Source: Lunularia cruciata
Taxonomy: Eukaryota > Streptophyta > Marchantiopsida > Lunulariales > Lunulariaceae
Length of the DNA: 64,000 bases
Direction: 5' to 3'
Assembly: GCA_948567375.1 (NCBI GenBank)
Contig: OX419757.1
Span: 48,357,665-48,421,664 of the forward strand
In this document: positions 24,213 to 37,287 of the stretch, piece after piece
How positions within the stretch are numbered: position 1 is the stretch's first letter
Layout of the letters: each line of letters begins with the position of its first letter
The notes under the pieces: generated by a model
Seen by the model: the letters and a program-made list of their open reading frames with translations, nothing else
Told to the model about the DNA's origin: nothing
Database searches by the model: none
Made by a program: the position numbers and the translations under genes

Positions 24213-24639
24213 AAAAGTAAGCTATATGTTTGCTTTCCTCTAATGTATTAGCTCCTCATAGGCATGTTGTATCAACTATGGTCTCTAAGATAGAAGGGGT
24301 CTAACTACTTCCACTCTACCATACCCAAAGACAATGTCTACACTCCTATCTAAACTAATTGGCTCATTGAAGAACACAATCTCTCTCCTTGACACCAACT
24401 ATACCACCCACAACACTAGTGCTAAGATATTCTATCACTAAGACATCATCATGAATGTCTTGTTGTCATATACCAATATCTCCACCCTTTGGATATGAGA
24501 TCTCAACCACACCTTTTTGTTTGTACTACAAGAGATATCATTAGAGCCTCAGTCAAGATACACAAAAAGGCATATGCATGCCAACCTAGCATCATCTCCT
24601 CATCTATCTTACCATGCAAACATGCTTTAGTATGATCTT

Positions 24640-26430
24640 ACCTTGGTTTCTACTTAACCCATCTACATTATTATTCACCACTCCAAGTCTATGAATAACC
24701 ATGAAATCATACTCAAGTAAGATTATAACCCACCATGTATGCTTCCTTAAAATCTTGTCAAAATCCCTCAACCACTTTAGTGGTTCATGATCAATGATGA
24801 GAGTGAAGGAGTTACTAAATAAGTAACATCAAAATGTGCTACTACACACATTGTGGCTAAGCACTCTCTCTCATACAAACTATACCTCACCTTTGATGAA
24901 TTGTTGGAGCAACTAGCATAAGCCACCACAAACTCCTTTTCATCATCTGTTGGGTGAGCATTGCTCCAGGCTCCAATGTACCTCAATCAATATGAACATG
25001 GAATGGTAGTTCTTTGATTGGTCTCCTAAGAATAGGTTCAAACATCAACCTCTCCTTGAGCTCTATAAGAGCTTTCTTTTTCTCATCTCCTCAACACAAC
25101 TCTTATGTAAGTTTGGTCAACTTCATCAAGGCCCTGGCAATGATACTAAATCCTTTAATATCTGCAATAAAAGTTTGCCAACCCAAGGAATGCTTGCACT
25201 CTACTCACATCTGTAGGCTAAGGAATACATGCAATAGACTCAACCTTGGTTTGTTGAACACCAAGCCCACCAAGATAGATAGTGAGACCCAAATACTCAA
25301 TGTGGAAGAATATGCACTTCCCAAGATGTAATTTGACTCCATGAGATCTCAATCTCTCAAACACCTCCGAAAAAATGTCTCTCATGCTCTTCCATAATAA
25401 CATTATAGATCAATATGTTATCAGTAAGGCACCAATCAAAATCCAAACCTATTAAGATCTTGTCCATGTCCTCTAAAACTCAATATGAGCATTATTTCAC
25501 CCAAATTATAAGAACTATCAAGGATATAGTATATCCTTACCATGAAGATCAATAGCCCAAATTTTTGTCTTGGACTTGTCCTCCTCCTTGATTTGCAATT
25601 AATGATATCTTGCTCAGAGATCCAAAAACTAAAGCTTTTGTATGCCCAATCACATCAAATATCTCTTCCAATGTAGGGATAGAATACAAATCAACTCTAG
25701 TATATATGTTGATAAGATGGTAATGTAATAACATGGAGTTAGTAGACAAGTTAGTAGAAGCTAATGAGTTAGTTTTCTAAGCTAAATATAGCAAAAAGTA
25801 GATAAAAGGAGCCTAAGAATGGTCTAGAAGCATCAAGGAAGCTTGCAGATAGAATACTCTAGAAGTACATAAGAAGCTTCTTGGTAAGAAGCTTCTAGGA
25901 ATTTTCCAAGGTGGAGCAACTTGTATGCCAAGCTAAAGGCTAGCTTAACTTGTATGCCAAGTATATGGCTAGCTTTGACTCCACATAAGGTGGATCCTAG
26001 AAGGAATTCTTTGGACTCTTCATGGGAATTGTGTACCCAAGTTGCCAATAAATACTAGAGTTGAGCTCAAACTAGGCATTTAAAGTTCCCCATAATTGAG
26101 AGTCCTAATGTGATCTTCCACTTTGATCTTCTATCCTCTTATTTCTCTCCTTGGTCTTTTGAAGTAATCTCTACATGTGTATCTATCTATGTAGTGACCA
26201 TGCATATCCTTCTTGATTGGCATCAATATAGTTGAAGCATACTCCCCATGTGAAATCCCCACCAAACCAACCTCAAAAAGGTCTCTAATCTGGCTTTGAA
26301 TCAAGGCTCTCACCATGTCACTATATATATAAGGACATAGAAAAACAAGTGTATCATTGAGCTCAATCTAAATACAAAATCCTTTTTAGAGCACCAAAAT
26401 TTTTCATATTGAAGGCAAAATAACTGATGT
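24640..26430 (-). pseudogene. RT and RNase H of the minus-strand Ty3 element
   Basis: Reading leftward: linker EPKLTRGERQRFWTFLR (about 26430-26480), then SQIRDLFEVGLVGISHGEYA, a Cys-Arg-Asp-Tyr motif, and, across the inserted LTR at 25724-26162, LINIYTRVDLYSIPTLEEIF. Next comes HGVKLHLGKCIFFHIEYLGL (25218-25403) with VQQTKVESIACIP. The RNase H part has DDEKEFVVAYASCSN, RYSLYERECLATM, DHEPLKWLRDF and NVDGLSRNQ. The YxDD region is destroyed by stops. The wording of the motifs differs from elements 1, 2 and 4, so this is another Ty3 lineage. Confidence 0.8.
25724..26162 (+). repeat. Solo LTR E inside the minus-strand RT
   Basis: Starts TGTAATAACATGGAGTTAG and ends CTCCTTGGTCTTTTGA. Flanks GGTAA (25719-25723) and AGTAA (26163-26167) form a target duplication with one mismatch. 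Removing the LTR and one flank restores a continuous RT reading (Arg-Asp-Tyr-His-Leu-Ile-Asn) on the minus strand. It belongs to the same family as the LTRs at 32652 and 62979. Confidence 0.9.
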
Positions 26431-26479
26431 AGTTCCTCAAGAATGTCCAAAATCTTTGTCTTTCTCCTCTTGTAAGCTT

Positions 26480-29400
26480 GGGTTCAATGTTTAGCTCCTA
26501 AGTATCCTCTATAATTGATGTAGAAGTGGAAGATGCAGTTATAGGTTGCTACACCAAGCTCTTGGGAGCAAAACTATCATGCCCCTGACCACTAGAGTCC
26601 GTAACCTCAATGAAAAACTCCCTCTACTCTAGCTACAAGCTCCGCACATCCTCTAGCTACATCCAAAGTAGACCAATGGTGTAACCCAAGTAGACCATGC
26701 TCACTTAGATGTTCTCCAAGTAGACCACTCTCACTAGGAATAACTTGTGTCCTAAGAATACCATGCTTACTCAATCCATTGCCCTTAGCATTGGCTTCAA
26801 TCATCTTGATATGCACAAAGCTCACAAGAGTCCAAGTGGTGATGCCTCTTAAGCACATTCTACACTACTCAACCAATCCAAGGCTCACAATCCAAAGTTT
26901 CTACATCCATAGCTTGACCTAACACGTAGTGCTCAGATGCCTTTAACATTACTAAAATGGTGGTAATGTTGATATGGAAACCCATCATCCTCTCTCTCTC
27001 TCTCTCTCAATGGCATTAGGTTCCACCAACTGCTATAACAATGAGTCTTGAATAAGTCCAAGACCTCCTTCCTCATGAGCATGGGAGGTTGGGAGACTCA
27101 TGAATGTGGGTAAAGCAGTTTTGGGCTGACCTACAAGGTTCACCACTGCAAAAGGTGACCTATCAACTACTCCCACCATTTAAGACTTTCATCAAATATC
27201 CAAAATACCATTTGATAATAAGGTGGGCTAGTTGTTGAATCCTATCATAGGCACATTGTAAAACCTCTCTAAGTAAGAGCTTTTTCCACCAAAGACAAAA
27301 ATAACAAGCTTTTGAACCAACTCTAACCACATTCTACAACACAATAGGTCTAATCCAAGACCAACCCTGATTTGTACTCACCACCATCCATGTGAAAGAA
27401 TCACCTATCAAAGGGATGTTCTTCAAAATGTATGCTAGAGAAATTACTTGATGAACTTAGAGGTATCAAAATTTAAGTAGCATTTCTCAAAACATACAGA
27501 AATGAGGATCTTGTACACCTTGACCTTGTCTACCACATTGTTATAATTTGTTTTTCTCTCTTTGGGAACACACTAGTACCTAGTTGTAGAGCTTAAACTA
27601 GGAGATTGTGTGTAAACATGTCACTATAGTTTGAGCTTGCTTGCTTAAAACCTTCTATCCTTGTTTTCAGTGTTCCTTCTATCAAATAGAGGAATAACAA
27701 GCAACCTAAAAAATCTTCACATCATGCACTCATGGTCTACTGATCATTACTTCCAACATTCCCAAGGAGAAATACACAATATGCCTAGAAAGAAAGAATC
27801 TGAGCATAACACATGCACATCAATCCAAGCCAAATGGGCATACAATCAAGCATGGAGTGGATCCAAACACAAAAAAATTAGCCAAAACTCCTAGTGTTTT
27901 TGGTAGAAATATGCTTTAGATCTTCCTTGCTCTATCCAAGAGATGCTTTCAATTTGTACTCCAATTAAGGAATTTCTATTCCTTTTCATGGAGAAAATTT
28001 GATGAGTCTCAAATAAAATAATTTTTTCTTTATAGTCCTAATTTAGATGTTCTAGAAATCAATGGAAAGCACGTGATATAATATGTTTAATGATATCAAG
28101 CAAGCCTTAATTTGGTTGCTACAACTCTCTTGACAAGATCTCAAACTTTGCCAAATTTTTGTAATTCCAATCTTAATTTCAGAACTCTAAATGAGACTCA
28201 AGTCTTGATTCTTGCATAATTTTTGTCCAAATTTTGGCATAAGGATTCCTATAAAAAATTAGAGAACACTTTAGAAAGCTATTATCTGTTCTCTCCATAC
28301 CTCAAATTAAACATTTAACATTCAATTTTAGTTGGGCATAAAATTTCTTATTAACCTTATAAAAATATTTGCAATAAAATTGGTTATACCAAATTTCACT
28401 ATTTATAAAATTTGAGCTTACCAAAATTTATCTTGTAGATTTTTGTATTTTGTTTTAACCATTTGTAAATTTTGATGGCTTAATCCTACCCCAAGCCCTA
28501 GATATGGATTTATTCTCAAGTTGTGCTAACTTTTGAGCTCTATAAATTCAAGTATATTTGGTCCAAGACTCTAAATTCTCTATTTGAAAAATTCATATGA
28601 ATCCTTAACATAAAGGTACAAGACCTAACTACCAAAAATACTGAAAAATTTTATAAGCTAATTCAAACTAAACTTGAGAAGTGACCAAAGCTCCAAACCT
28701 TATCATAATCTCCTTCCACAAACCTTGATTTCCAATGCTCCAACTTCAATATATCAGATCAAATTTGAGATTGGACTAAATTTACAATTTCTTGAGCTTA
28801 ACATGATCAACATTCTATTTTCTTTCCAAACCCCATTGATAAATACAAAAGGCTATAATAAAACTCTAAAAGACCTCCAATTTGTGCACTTTGGGTGTAA
28901 AATTGCCTCCCTTGCTTCAATTGACCAATCCCACTCATAGTTTGCTCGAGTCCCTTAATTCTTGTTTCTAAACCATAGCTTTTTTGCTCTTCTTTCCAAC
29001 CTTAGTCTTCTCTCCACAAACACTTTCCTTAACTTCCTCAAATATCAAAAACTCCAAACTTCTCATGTTTGGACCCAATTTCTTGCACTTTTATCACTTA
29101 GTCATTTCTATTTTTGACTCATGGACCACACAACTTCATCTTGAAGCTCTTGTGCAAACTTAAGTCCCTTTTCTTCTACAAGAATACATAAATTGTCAAG
29201 TCATAAACTTATCCGTAAGTAAGCATGGAAAGGATAATAAGATCCAAGGTTTTCATCATCAATGCCATAAACAAAAGCTCAAAATGTGCTACCATCCAAG
29301 CTCAAAATTGATCACAATGCAAAATCTGAAACTTGATGAGAAAAGGATTCAAGAGTGTTAGATCAAGAGTGCATAATATCTTTGGTTCAGATTCTTCTTT

Positions 29401-29912
29401 TGACACTCTAGCTCCAACACTTTGCTACAACTCTGACTCCCCAATATCCTCCTCCTACTCAAGGCTCCAAAGACTTAACAAACTTTCCCCTTACTTCATC
29501 AAGTCTCCACCACTTTTATTTATCAAAGCCCATGAAAAAGACACAATTTTAATCCATATGGCCAATCACTTAAATTACATAGATTTCTTGCATAGTAATA
29601 TGTCAACTGTGGGATACACTATACAATCCACTCTTGCAATATAGAGATAAATAATACTAAAATAAATTTTCATTATCTGTACAAAACCACAACACAATAT
29701 TGTGTATGTCTCTAACATGGGCATCCAAAAATCACCAAATGAATTGTACCATAACTCTAAATCCTATGCCCTTAGCAAAGAAATATATGATGTTAGGGAC
29801 TTTTTGTAACCCCTAATTGTTAATATTGGTAATAATTTTGGATACCAATAAGCCAAGTGTGTCATAAAATGTAGAGAGACTTGTCTAACAATCTAATCTT
29901 TCTCCACATACA
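26480..29912. other. Unassigned AT-rich stretch
   Basis: There are no intact long frames. A short (CT)n run lies at about 26989-27010. On the minus strand, near 27090-27190, a short ESLKWW-like reading hints at gag, but too little is left to call. The remainder to 29900 shows nothing I can assign. Confidence 0.35.
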
Positions 29913-30510
29913 TGTACCTCTAAATAATACTTATAGCTAGACATATTATCTAGAGGTGAAAATTTGCTTGGTAACATTTGGAATGATGTTATACATGGTG
30001 GACCAAGTAAATTTGATATAGGTGTCACCAAAAGATTACTTCCACAAATTGAGCAAGAGCAAAAAAAAAAAAACACCTTGAAAACTTCATAGCCAATTTT
30101 GGATGCCTAAATGGATGGATTAAGCCTAAAAATAGAAAAACTCCCTGCCCTCTACCCCCCCAACCCACCCCACCCCAACCCAATATTTTTCCTATGGAGG
30201 CCTTTCCAATAGTACCTCACCCATGTGATTTTGAGCTTCCTACAAGAAGATTTTGTAAAGATTCCTTTTAGTCAAACTTGTTTGACCAACTAGATATGAC
30301 AAGGACAAACATGTCATCCATAAAACTAATCTAGGGGTGAATCTTTCTGACATGTCACCAATCCATATATCTTATCCAAGGGTGGAGCTTCCTTTGAGTG
30401 GATCCTCTTTGCTATATAATAAAGACAAGGTGTTCCTTTGGGATATTGGAGTATTGAGTATTGAAGCTTTGTGTTTCTCTTGGGGTTTCTTTTATCCTCA
30501 AAGTATTACA
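29913..30510 (+). repeat. Solo or partial LTR J (family H)
   Basis: From about 29925 (AATACTTATAGCTAGACATA) to AAGTATTACA at 30510 it aligns along its length with the LTR at 23621-24212, including GCTATATAATAAAGA near the end. The left end and target duplication are unclear. An A-run of 13 lies near 30061. Confidence 0.7.
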
Positions 30511-30830
30511 ATATGTATACTTGCTTGCAATATCACAACTAGTCTAGTGTTCATATCACCAAAAATATCTAATAAGAATTCTCTTTCCATAGGATATTAC
30601 TAAGCAATAGGTGTGCTATCCAAAGATGATAAGGTAAAACAATCCATGCTCTTTGAAAGGCTACACTCCAAGCTTTTTGTACCAATTGATCTACATGGTT
30701 TTGCAATGCCTCATTGGAACTCCACAATGGGACATCCAAGGAAGATGGAGCAACCCCACTAGTACTCCAAATTTGAGCAATCTACTATATTGGGTAATCC
30801 TCTGCATTGCATTCTTCTCCAATAACTCAC

Positions 30831-31573
30831 TGTAATACCAAGAGCTAGCCATATGATCTAGATGTGAAATTTGGTTTGGTGACATCTAGAATGATGTTAT
30901 ACATGATGGTCAAAATATATCAGATATAAGTGTCACTAAAAGAGTACTTTTACTAATAGAGATGAAACCAAAATAGACTTGAGAACCTTAGAACCAATGG
31001 CTAGACATATAATTTAAAGGTGAGAATTGGTTTGGTAACATCTGGAAGGATGTTACACATGATGGACTAAACAGATCAGAAAGATGTATCACCAAAAGAG
31101 GACTTCTACTAATAGAGTAGGAATCAAAATATGCCTGAAATCTTTGAATGCAATTTCAGAGGCCTAAACGGATGAATTAGGCCTCAAAAATGTGCAGATT
31201 CACCTCCCCTCTCCCAATTGAAGAAAGGCTGGCCTTCCCTAACCCTTGGTTTGTCTAGAGTCGAGAGCTTTCCAATGGTACCTTATGTGATTTTGAGACT
31301 CCTACAAGAAGATTCCCTAAAAGATTCCCTCCTATCAAAGCTTGTTTGACCAACCAGATAGGACCTAGACCAACATGTCACCCATCCAAGTAAGTAATCC
31401 AAGGGTGGAGCTTGCTGATATGTCACCTATCTGTGTGCCTAATCCTATGGTGGAGCTTCCTTGGAGGAGATCCTCTTTGTCTATATAATAAAGAGAAGGT
31501 GCTCCTTTGGGGCACCAAATTGTTGAGTGTGTAATCTGTGTTTTCCCTCTTCTCTTGTCCTTGGAGTATTACA
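30831..31573 (+). repeat. Solo LTR K-L (family H) with perfect target duplication
   Basis: Starts TGTAATACCAAGAGC, ends GGAGTATTACA, and is flanked on both sides by CTCAC (30826-30830 and 31574-31578). The first 165 bp or so are present twice (30831-30995 and again from about 30996, CTAGACATATAATTTAAAGG). The LTR is therefore about 740 bp rather than 590. A family TATA-like CTATATAATAAAGAG lies near 31480-31494. Confidence 0.85.
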
Positions 31574-31827
31574 CTCACCAAGCCAAATAATAAAACCATT
31601 GAAATTTGAGATTGATGCTCTAGTACTTGATTATAGTGACCCAAAACTACCACTACTAAAGTGCATTGATATAAACAACATACATGTTCCTCACCTAACA
31701 ACCAGCTTGGCCTACAAGAAGTTGTCTTCTCCTCTTAATCAATGCTAAAACCCATTGAGTATAATATTTTAGGCTCTATATTTTAGGCAGTATATGTAGC
31801 ATATTTTAGGTCACATGTGTCCATTGC

Positions 31828-32060
31828 TCTAGAGGGCAGTGGCTTGTGCAATCCATAAGAGAGCAATCACACTGGGTGATGCTTCTTTGGATGTACACCA
31901 TATGACTTGCATAGTTTAGATATCTTAGGTGCAGTAGGGCAGATTTATCATATAGACTCTATTGGGGCCTAGCACCATTTTACCTTTTTCATCTTTCCCT
32001 TGTACAGCTTGATGGAGTCTTCTCATCCTTCATGTTCTCTACACGGTTGCCTTTTTCTTC
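31828..32060 (-). repeat. Dispersed repeat, copy 2 (reversed)
   Basis: Reverse complement of 10882-11160. Shared blocks are GCAATGGACACA, AGAAGCATCACC, CTGCCCTACT, TGTACAAGGGA and ACCGTGTAGAGAACATGAA. It has a single copy of the unit that is duplicated in copy 1. Confidence 0.75.
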
Positions 32061-32651
32061 TTGAGTATAATATTACTCCACCAACTAGCATATCATATGA
32101 CTCTACTACTATTGTAATGGTTGGATCTCTCACCACAAAACTATCAATCAAATGACTAGGCTGAATCTAGATAATGAGCTCTTCACATGTGATGTACTAT
32201 ATGGAACCACCTCTTAGAGATGTTTGGATCTGAAATAAACACCTCTCTACATTGGTCTTCCATAGCCCAAGTCTAACAGCGATAGTCTTTTCCAACATGA
32301 AGAGTTATGCCCCAGATTCTAATAAGATTATTTGTAGTGTATAGACCTTCCTTGAGGTATCAACCATCTTTCTTCTAGAAGAAATAACCACACCATCCTT
32401 GCTCTCACAAAGAGTGGCAATCAATCAGGACATTAGAGTTGGGTACTTGGAATTCCTTGCTTCCAAGATCATATCATGCAAGAGGTATGCTTGGCCGTAG
32501 GCTCAAAAAAGAAGGGCCATTGGTTTGTTATGAGCTTCAGCTTCCAATGTAAACATGTCACTAGTTGAGAATGAAGGAGAGCATATAATAAATTGAGCCA
32601 CACTCAATATGATACTAGACACAATGTCTATAGAAGTAGGTGTGTAACAAG

Positions 32652-33081
32652 TGTAATAATATGGAGTTAGTAGAATTTAATGAGTTAGTAGTCTAAACTA
32701 AATGTAGCAAAAGGAAGTAGAACTATCCAAAGAACGTTTTGGAAGTAGTGAGAAAGCTAATGGGTAGAATATTCTAAAAGCATCCAAGAAGCTTCTTAGT
32801 GAGAAACTTTCAAGAACTTTACAATGATAGAGTAACTTGTACGCCAAGCAAATGGTTAGCTTAGCTTGTATGCCAAGTAAATGACTAGCTTAGCTTCCAC
32901 CCCAAGTACGGTTTCTCCTAGAAGGAACCTTCCTTGGAAGCTCCTTGGGAGTCTTAGACCTATGTTACCTTTAAATACCCAAGCCAATCTTTAGCTAGGC
33001 ATTTGGAGTTTCACTTGAGAATCCCAATATGATATTCCACTCAAGTCTTTTATTCTCATATTTCTCTCCTAGTCTTTTACA
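32652..33081 (+). repeat. Solo LTR F (TGTAATAATATGGAG family)
   Basis: Runs TGTAATAATATGGAGTTAG to AGTCTTTTACA. Flanks ACAAG (32647-32651) and ACTAG (33082-33086) match at four of five bases, as for an aged target duplication. GAAGCTTCTT modules remain at about 32788-32796, and the TATA position reads TTTAAATACC. Confidence 0.85.
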
Positions 33082-33899
33082 ACTAGTGTTTAGTCTATCA
33101 TGAACTCCATCACCACCTACCATAACTACACTAGGATGTCTAAGAGCCATGGATGTCATTTAAAAGTATGAAAGATTAGAGAAATTTGACTTATCTACCA
33201 ACCTCTCCTCTTTGTGGGTCCAACTCCACTAATGTTCCTCTAGGCTCAAGAGCATGTATTGCACTTCTAGTCATTGTGGTGGATAAATTTACTTGTGTTG
33301 ATCCTCAAATCTATTTGTGTAGATCAACACAAGATTTATCTTTATCATTAGAAGTGGAAGCCTCAACTCCTAAATCTGATCTCCTTTGAGTTATAGCCAT
33401 GCTAGCTAATCTTTGCTCCAAATGCTCAACCCAAGTAGCCATGGCATATCATAAGCAAGGGTAAGTGTTATGCCCCTATTGGGTGCATATCCTCTATCAA
33501 GGTGGTAAAGGAGACCTCCCTACCACCTTGTCTTCCATGACCTAGAGTTCCTCTATCACATGCAGTAGTAGTCTTGCCACTCCATAACTCTAAGTATAAG
33601 TCACATTATTAATCACTAGAATATCAACAAATCTGTGGCAATTGTTACATTGTCTCTAGGCTGGTTGAGGTATCATGTACACTACCTTGGTTGCTCTCTC
33701 TCTTGTGGTAGGATCCAACACAAGTAGCCAATGAGGGGTGATGTTAATTGTAACACCACCCTTCATGGGCTATTATTGACCAAAAAATGAAGGTAAGGGT
33801 CTATGTGCACTGGGCTCTCCATTTTCTCCATAAGATTGAGGCTATTCACTCTACTCTCAACAAGCCAACAAAATGTTGTTCACTCTATTGCATTCTATA

Positions 33900-34150
33900 A
33901 GAATTAATTGTTGTGAATGAGGTCTCCTTACCAAACTAAGATGTGACTAATCTCCCCTCCACCATGTTGAGCTTAATATGCTCTGCCAAACCAAAGACCA
34001 CCACCAAAGTTGGTGAGTTAGCCTACAACAATGTAGCATCATGTGCTCTATGTCATAGCTCCTTGTCCAATATCCCATAACAGATTTAAAATGCTTAGGC
34101 CTCAATAACTCCTTGAGTGAACTAATCAACCATCTCATGCAAGCCTCAAT
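33900..34150 (-). pseudogene. gag capsid-like remnant
   Basis: The minus-strand frame reads ELLRPKHFKSVMGYW, DIEHMMLHCCRLTHQLWWW, which matches the spacing of Ty3 gag capsid domains (a FxxM helix, then L-x-G-x-A-x2-WW). Glycine and alanine are replaced and stops are close by. It may belong to the minus-strand element at 24640-26430. Confidence 0.5.
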
Positions 34151-34159
34151 CTACAATCT

Positions 34160-37100
34160 CATGCAAATCTCAATTTGCAAACTCATGTAAGTCTTAATGC
34201 AATCAACCATCTCATACCTTGCATAAGCTTTCTCTGGCCTTTGACTAAAACTCTTACAAACTCTTCACCTTATTAATTTTCACTTCTTGGTAATTCTACC
34301 TCAAGCACTAGAAGAACTTCAGCATAGCACTAAACCCCGGTACCACTACACCACCTCTTGTAGTGGTATCTCTACTTGTAGTAGCATCATCTCTAATTAA
34401 TACCCATCCATTAGATACACAAATGCTACTAGGGCTATTACTCATGGGTGTTGTTGGTCTACCAACCAAGCTTGAAGTGATGGAGATGAAGTTTACAGAT
34501 CAATATTGTTTCCATAACTCAATCTCCTCCAAATATGTTCTCTTGAGGTCATGGTAGTCATCCATTAGTAGCTTCTGTAAGTGTTGGAACAACCTCCTTC
34601 CATGCCATGAAAGGTGTGAATAAATTTGGGTTCCACACATGCTATAGATCATATCAACTATCAAACTCTTGGATGAAAATATCCAACTCAACAATACCCA
34701 TTATACAAGAATAATGCTTGAGTCTTTTGGAGACCCTATAAATCTTGTCTGTCCTATAAAAATAGTATGGACACATAATATGTACTCTCTATTGAATCAG
34801 CTTCCGTATCAAATTTCAAATTGGAATCAATCTCCTCCTTCACTAGGACTTAAGATACATGCTTATATCAAGTGTCACTCCTTGTAAACCCATTATGTAT
34901 TGTAGAGAAATCCTCTTGAATCCTCAAAGACCTCTATCATGATGATGTTCCCTAAACTATAACCATAACCACCGAGTAATACCACTAAAAACCACCATTA
35001 AGTGCCAATAATCAACTGAACACCACCCACTTATATAACTCTAATTGTTACAACTACACTAGAGGAAAGAGCAACCTATAACATTCCATCAAAACACATA
35101 CTCTTATGATCTACAAGTCATCACTTCTTGCCTTATTGGAGGAGGAATATAAGTAGTCTTATTGGTTGTCATTCCAACCTCACTACCAAGAGTACACTAG
35201 AGCAACAACTCTCTAATATCAAAACACCTCACACAAAACCTAGTGCATAAACAAGAAATATAGAATAGAGGGAGTCCAATCACAAGAAATCTAAATGATA
35301 ACCCTATATGTCACAAACCCAAACCAAATTGACTTTACCACCATTTTGCATTTGATAGAATATGGGCTCTATCTACTCCCGCACTACCAGAAATACCAAG
35401 TATTAGATCAACTATCCTCTCCTAGCCAAAGCCACATAGGTAAATATGAGTCCACCAATATGACAATAAGTGAGGGTGGTATATGACCTGTTTCTTTGCA
35501 CAACATCTAAGGGGTATATGGCTCCCAAGTGGAGTCTCAGTTGGGCTTGGCCTATAGTTGGAGCTCTACAATTGTAAATTTTGAGACTCCAAAAGGTCAT
35601 CTAGATCAGATTGAATCCACTAAATCCAACCATAACTCAAGCAACCTCTAAATTAGCTCAATCCCTTGCCAATCTGGTAGATCTCTAACTCTTTTGCCAA
35701 ATTTAAATCACTAAATCACGCTAGTTTTTCCAATTTGGAGATAAGGAACTCCAAATCCCTAATTCAAGGAGATTGGTTCCTAGATCCAACTCCAATTTTG
35801 CACCTTGGCATGATTTAGAACTCCCAATGTTCAATTCCATTTTCTCATACTTAGATTGACTCCTTGGTCTAAGAAATTGAACACCTACTTTTGCAAATTT
35901 GGATATTTTGGTAGCACTTCCACACCTAGTCCACCAATTTTCAAATCCATAATCAAATCCTATAGCACTTTTGTACAATTTCCCTCTCAAAGAAATGTAA
36001 CACAATGATCAAAGGTACCAACAATCTTCCAAGCTTGGAAATACTACCAAACCCCCCACTTCTTGCACCTATTTCCACTTGATTCACTTACTTCTTTGAT
36101 GCAATTAGTCAATCACAAACTCAATTCAAATTAGAAACTCAATATACTATCAACAATATAAAAAATTAAGCCTTGCACACTCTAGCTAAGAGACTACAAG
36201 TGATGCTTTTCAATATTTATCCACCATAACCAAGATCTTGAAGATTCAACATCATAGAAGTTAACTCTTTGGAGTTGCACTTCAAAGAAATACCCCTTTA
36301 GAGCAGCCTAAAATCCAACACTAATGGAGCCTCAAACATACAAATAGTATAACTAATGGTAGCTCTAACAATGTGATAAGTAGCATTGACAAAAATTCTA
36401 GGCACCACTAAATAGTCTTTAAACAATTACTAATGTAAATATGACCTCCACGATTAACACTCCAACTTCTAAGCAAACTAGCTTTAGCATTATAAATATC
36501 ATGACAACAAATTTTAAATTAAAAATTAAAAAATTGAATAGTAAATTACAAATAAAAACAGAATATTATTGTAGATAAATTTTCTATAAAATATAGATAA
36601 TTCAATGATAATAAAAATTAATCACCAAAGTTGTAATATATCAAGAAGATTCCAAATAATAATATATAAGAAATTTACTATGTAAATTAAGAAAGTATAT
36701 CATTGAAATAATATCCATATATATATACTATAGAACATAATACTAATTCAATAATAAGGATCTTAATATATTTTAACAATCTAGTAAAGTTATAAGCTCA
36801 TATAAGTCAATAATGTTATATTAATAAAATATGAAATGGCAATATTATACAAATATTAGCTTTATTAGTCATATGTTCATAACTATAAATAAAATACTTT
36901 TGAATTTGTAAAGGAATGATATTGCAATATCTTATAATATAATCTTGAATATACTAGTCACTTGTCACTTGTCACTTGTCTAAAATCAAGCATGGTATAG
37001 TATTATTGTGTGTATGAATTCAACCCAAGATAATAAAGTTATAAGCAAAATAGAAGAAGAGAAAATGTAAGTCTTTTCTTTCAAAGTGTGCAAGCATATC

Positions 37101-37287
37101 AATTTAACAATCTTTGCTTTGTTTGTATCTTGATCAAGGATGAGATTTTATTACATATACAACTAAACTTGCACAACTTATTCATAAATTAAGGATGAAA
37201 GTATGACAACCTAATGTTGACCAAAAAGTGGTATAATGGCAAGAAACAAGTTTTTTTCCTTGAGGACATGGGCAAAAAATGGCTAGT
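34160..37287. other. Unassigned stretch, AT-rich after 36400
   Basis: Only short open frames without recognisable motifs. From 36480 to 37000 the sequence is very AT-rich. TCACTTG occurs three times in a row at about 36959-36979. I see no gene. Confidence 0.4.

Larger units (their letters stand above)
24640..34150 (-). mobile_element. Decayed minus-strand Ty3 element, broken by solo LTRs
   Basis: RNase H (about 24640-24986), RT (25218-26316) and a gag-like piece (33947-34138) lie in the right order for one minus-strand element. Their membership in a single copy is inferred. Between them are solo LTRs, a dispersed repeat and unassigned DNA. No terminal repeats or integrase of this element were found; its end below 24640 is lost. 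Confidence 0.5.

Noticed and set aside
26989..27010. (CT)n run as a satellite or regulatory element
   Set aside because: Only about 22 bp; an ordinary microsatellite.
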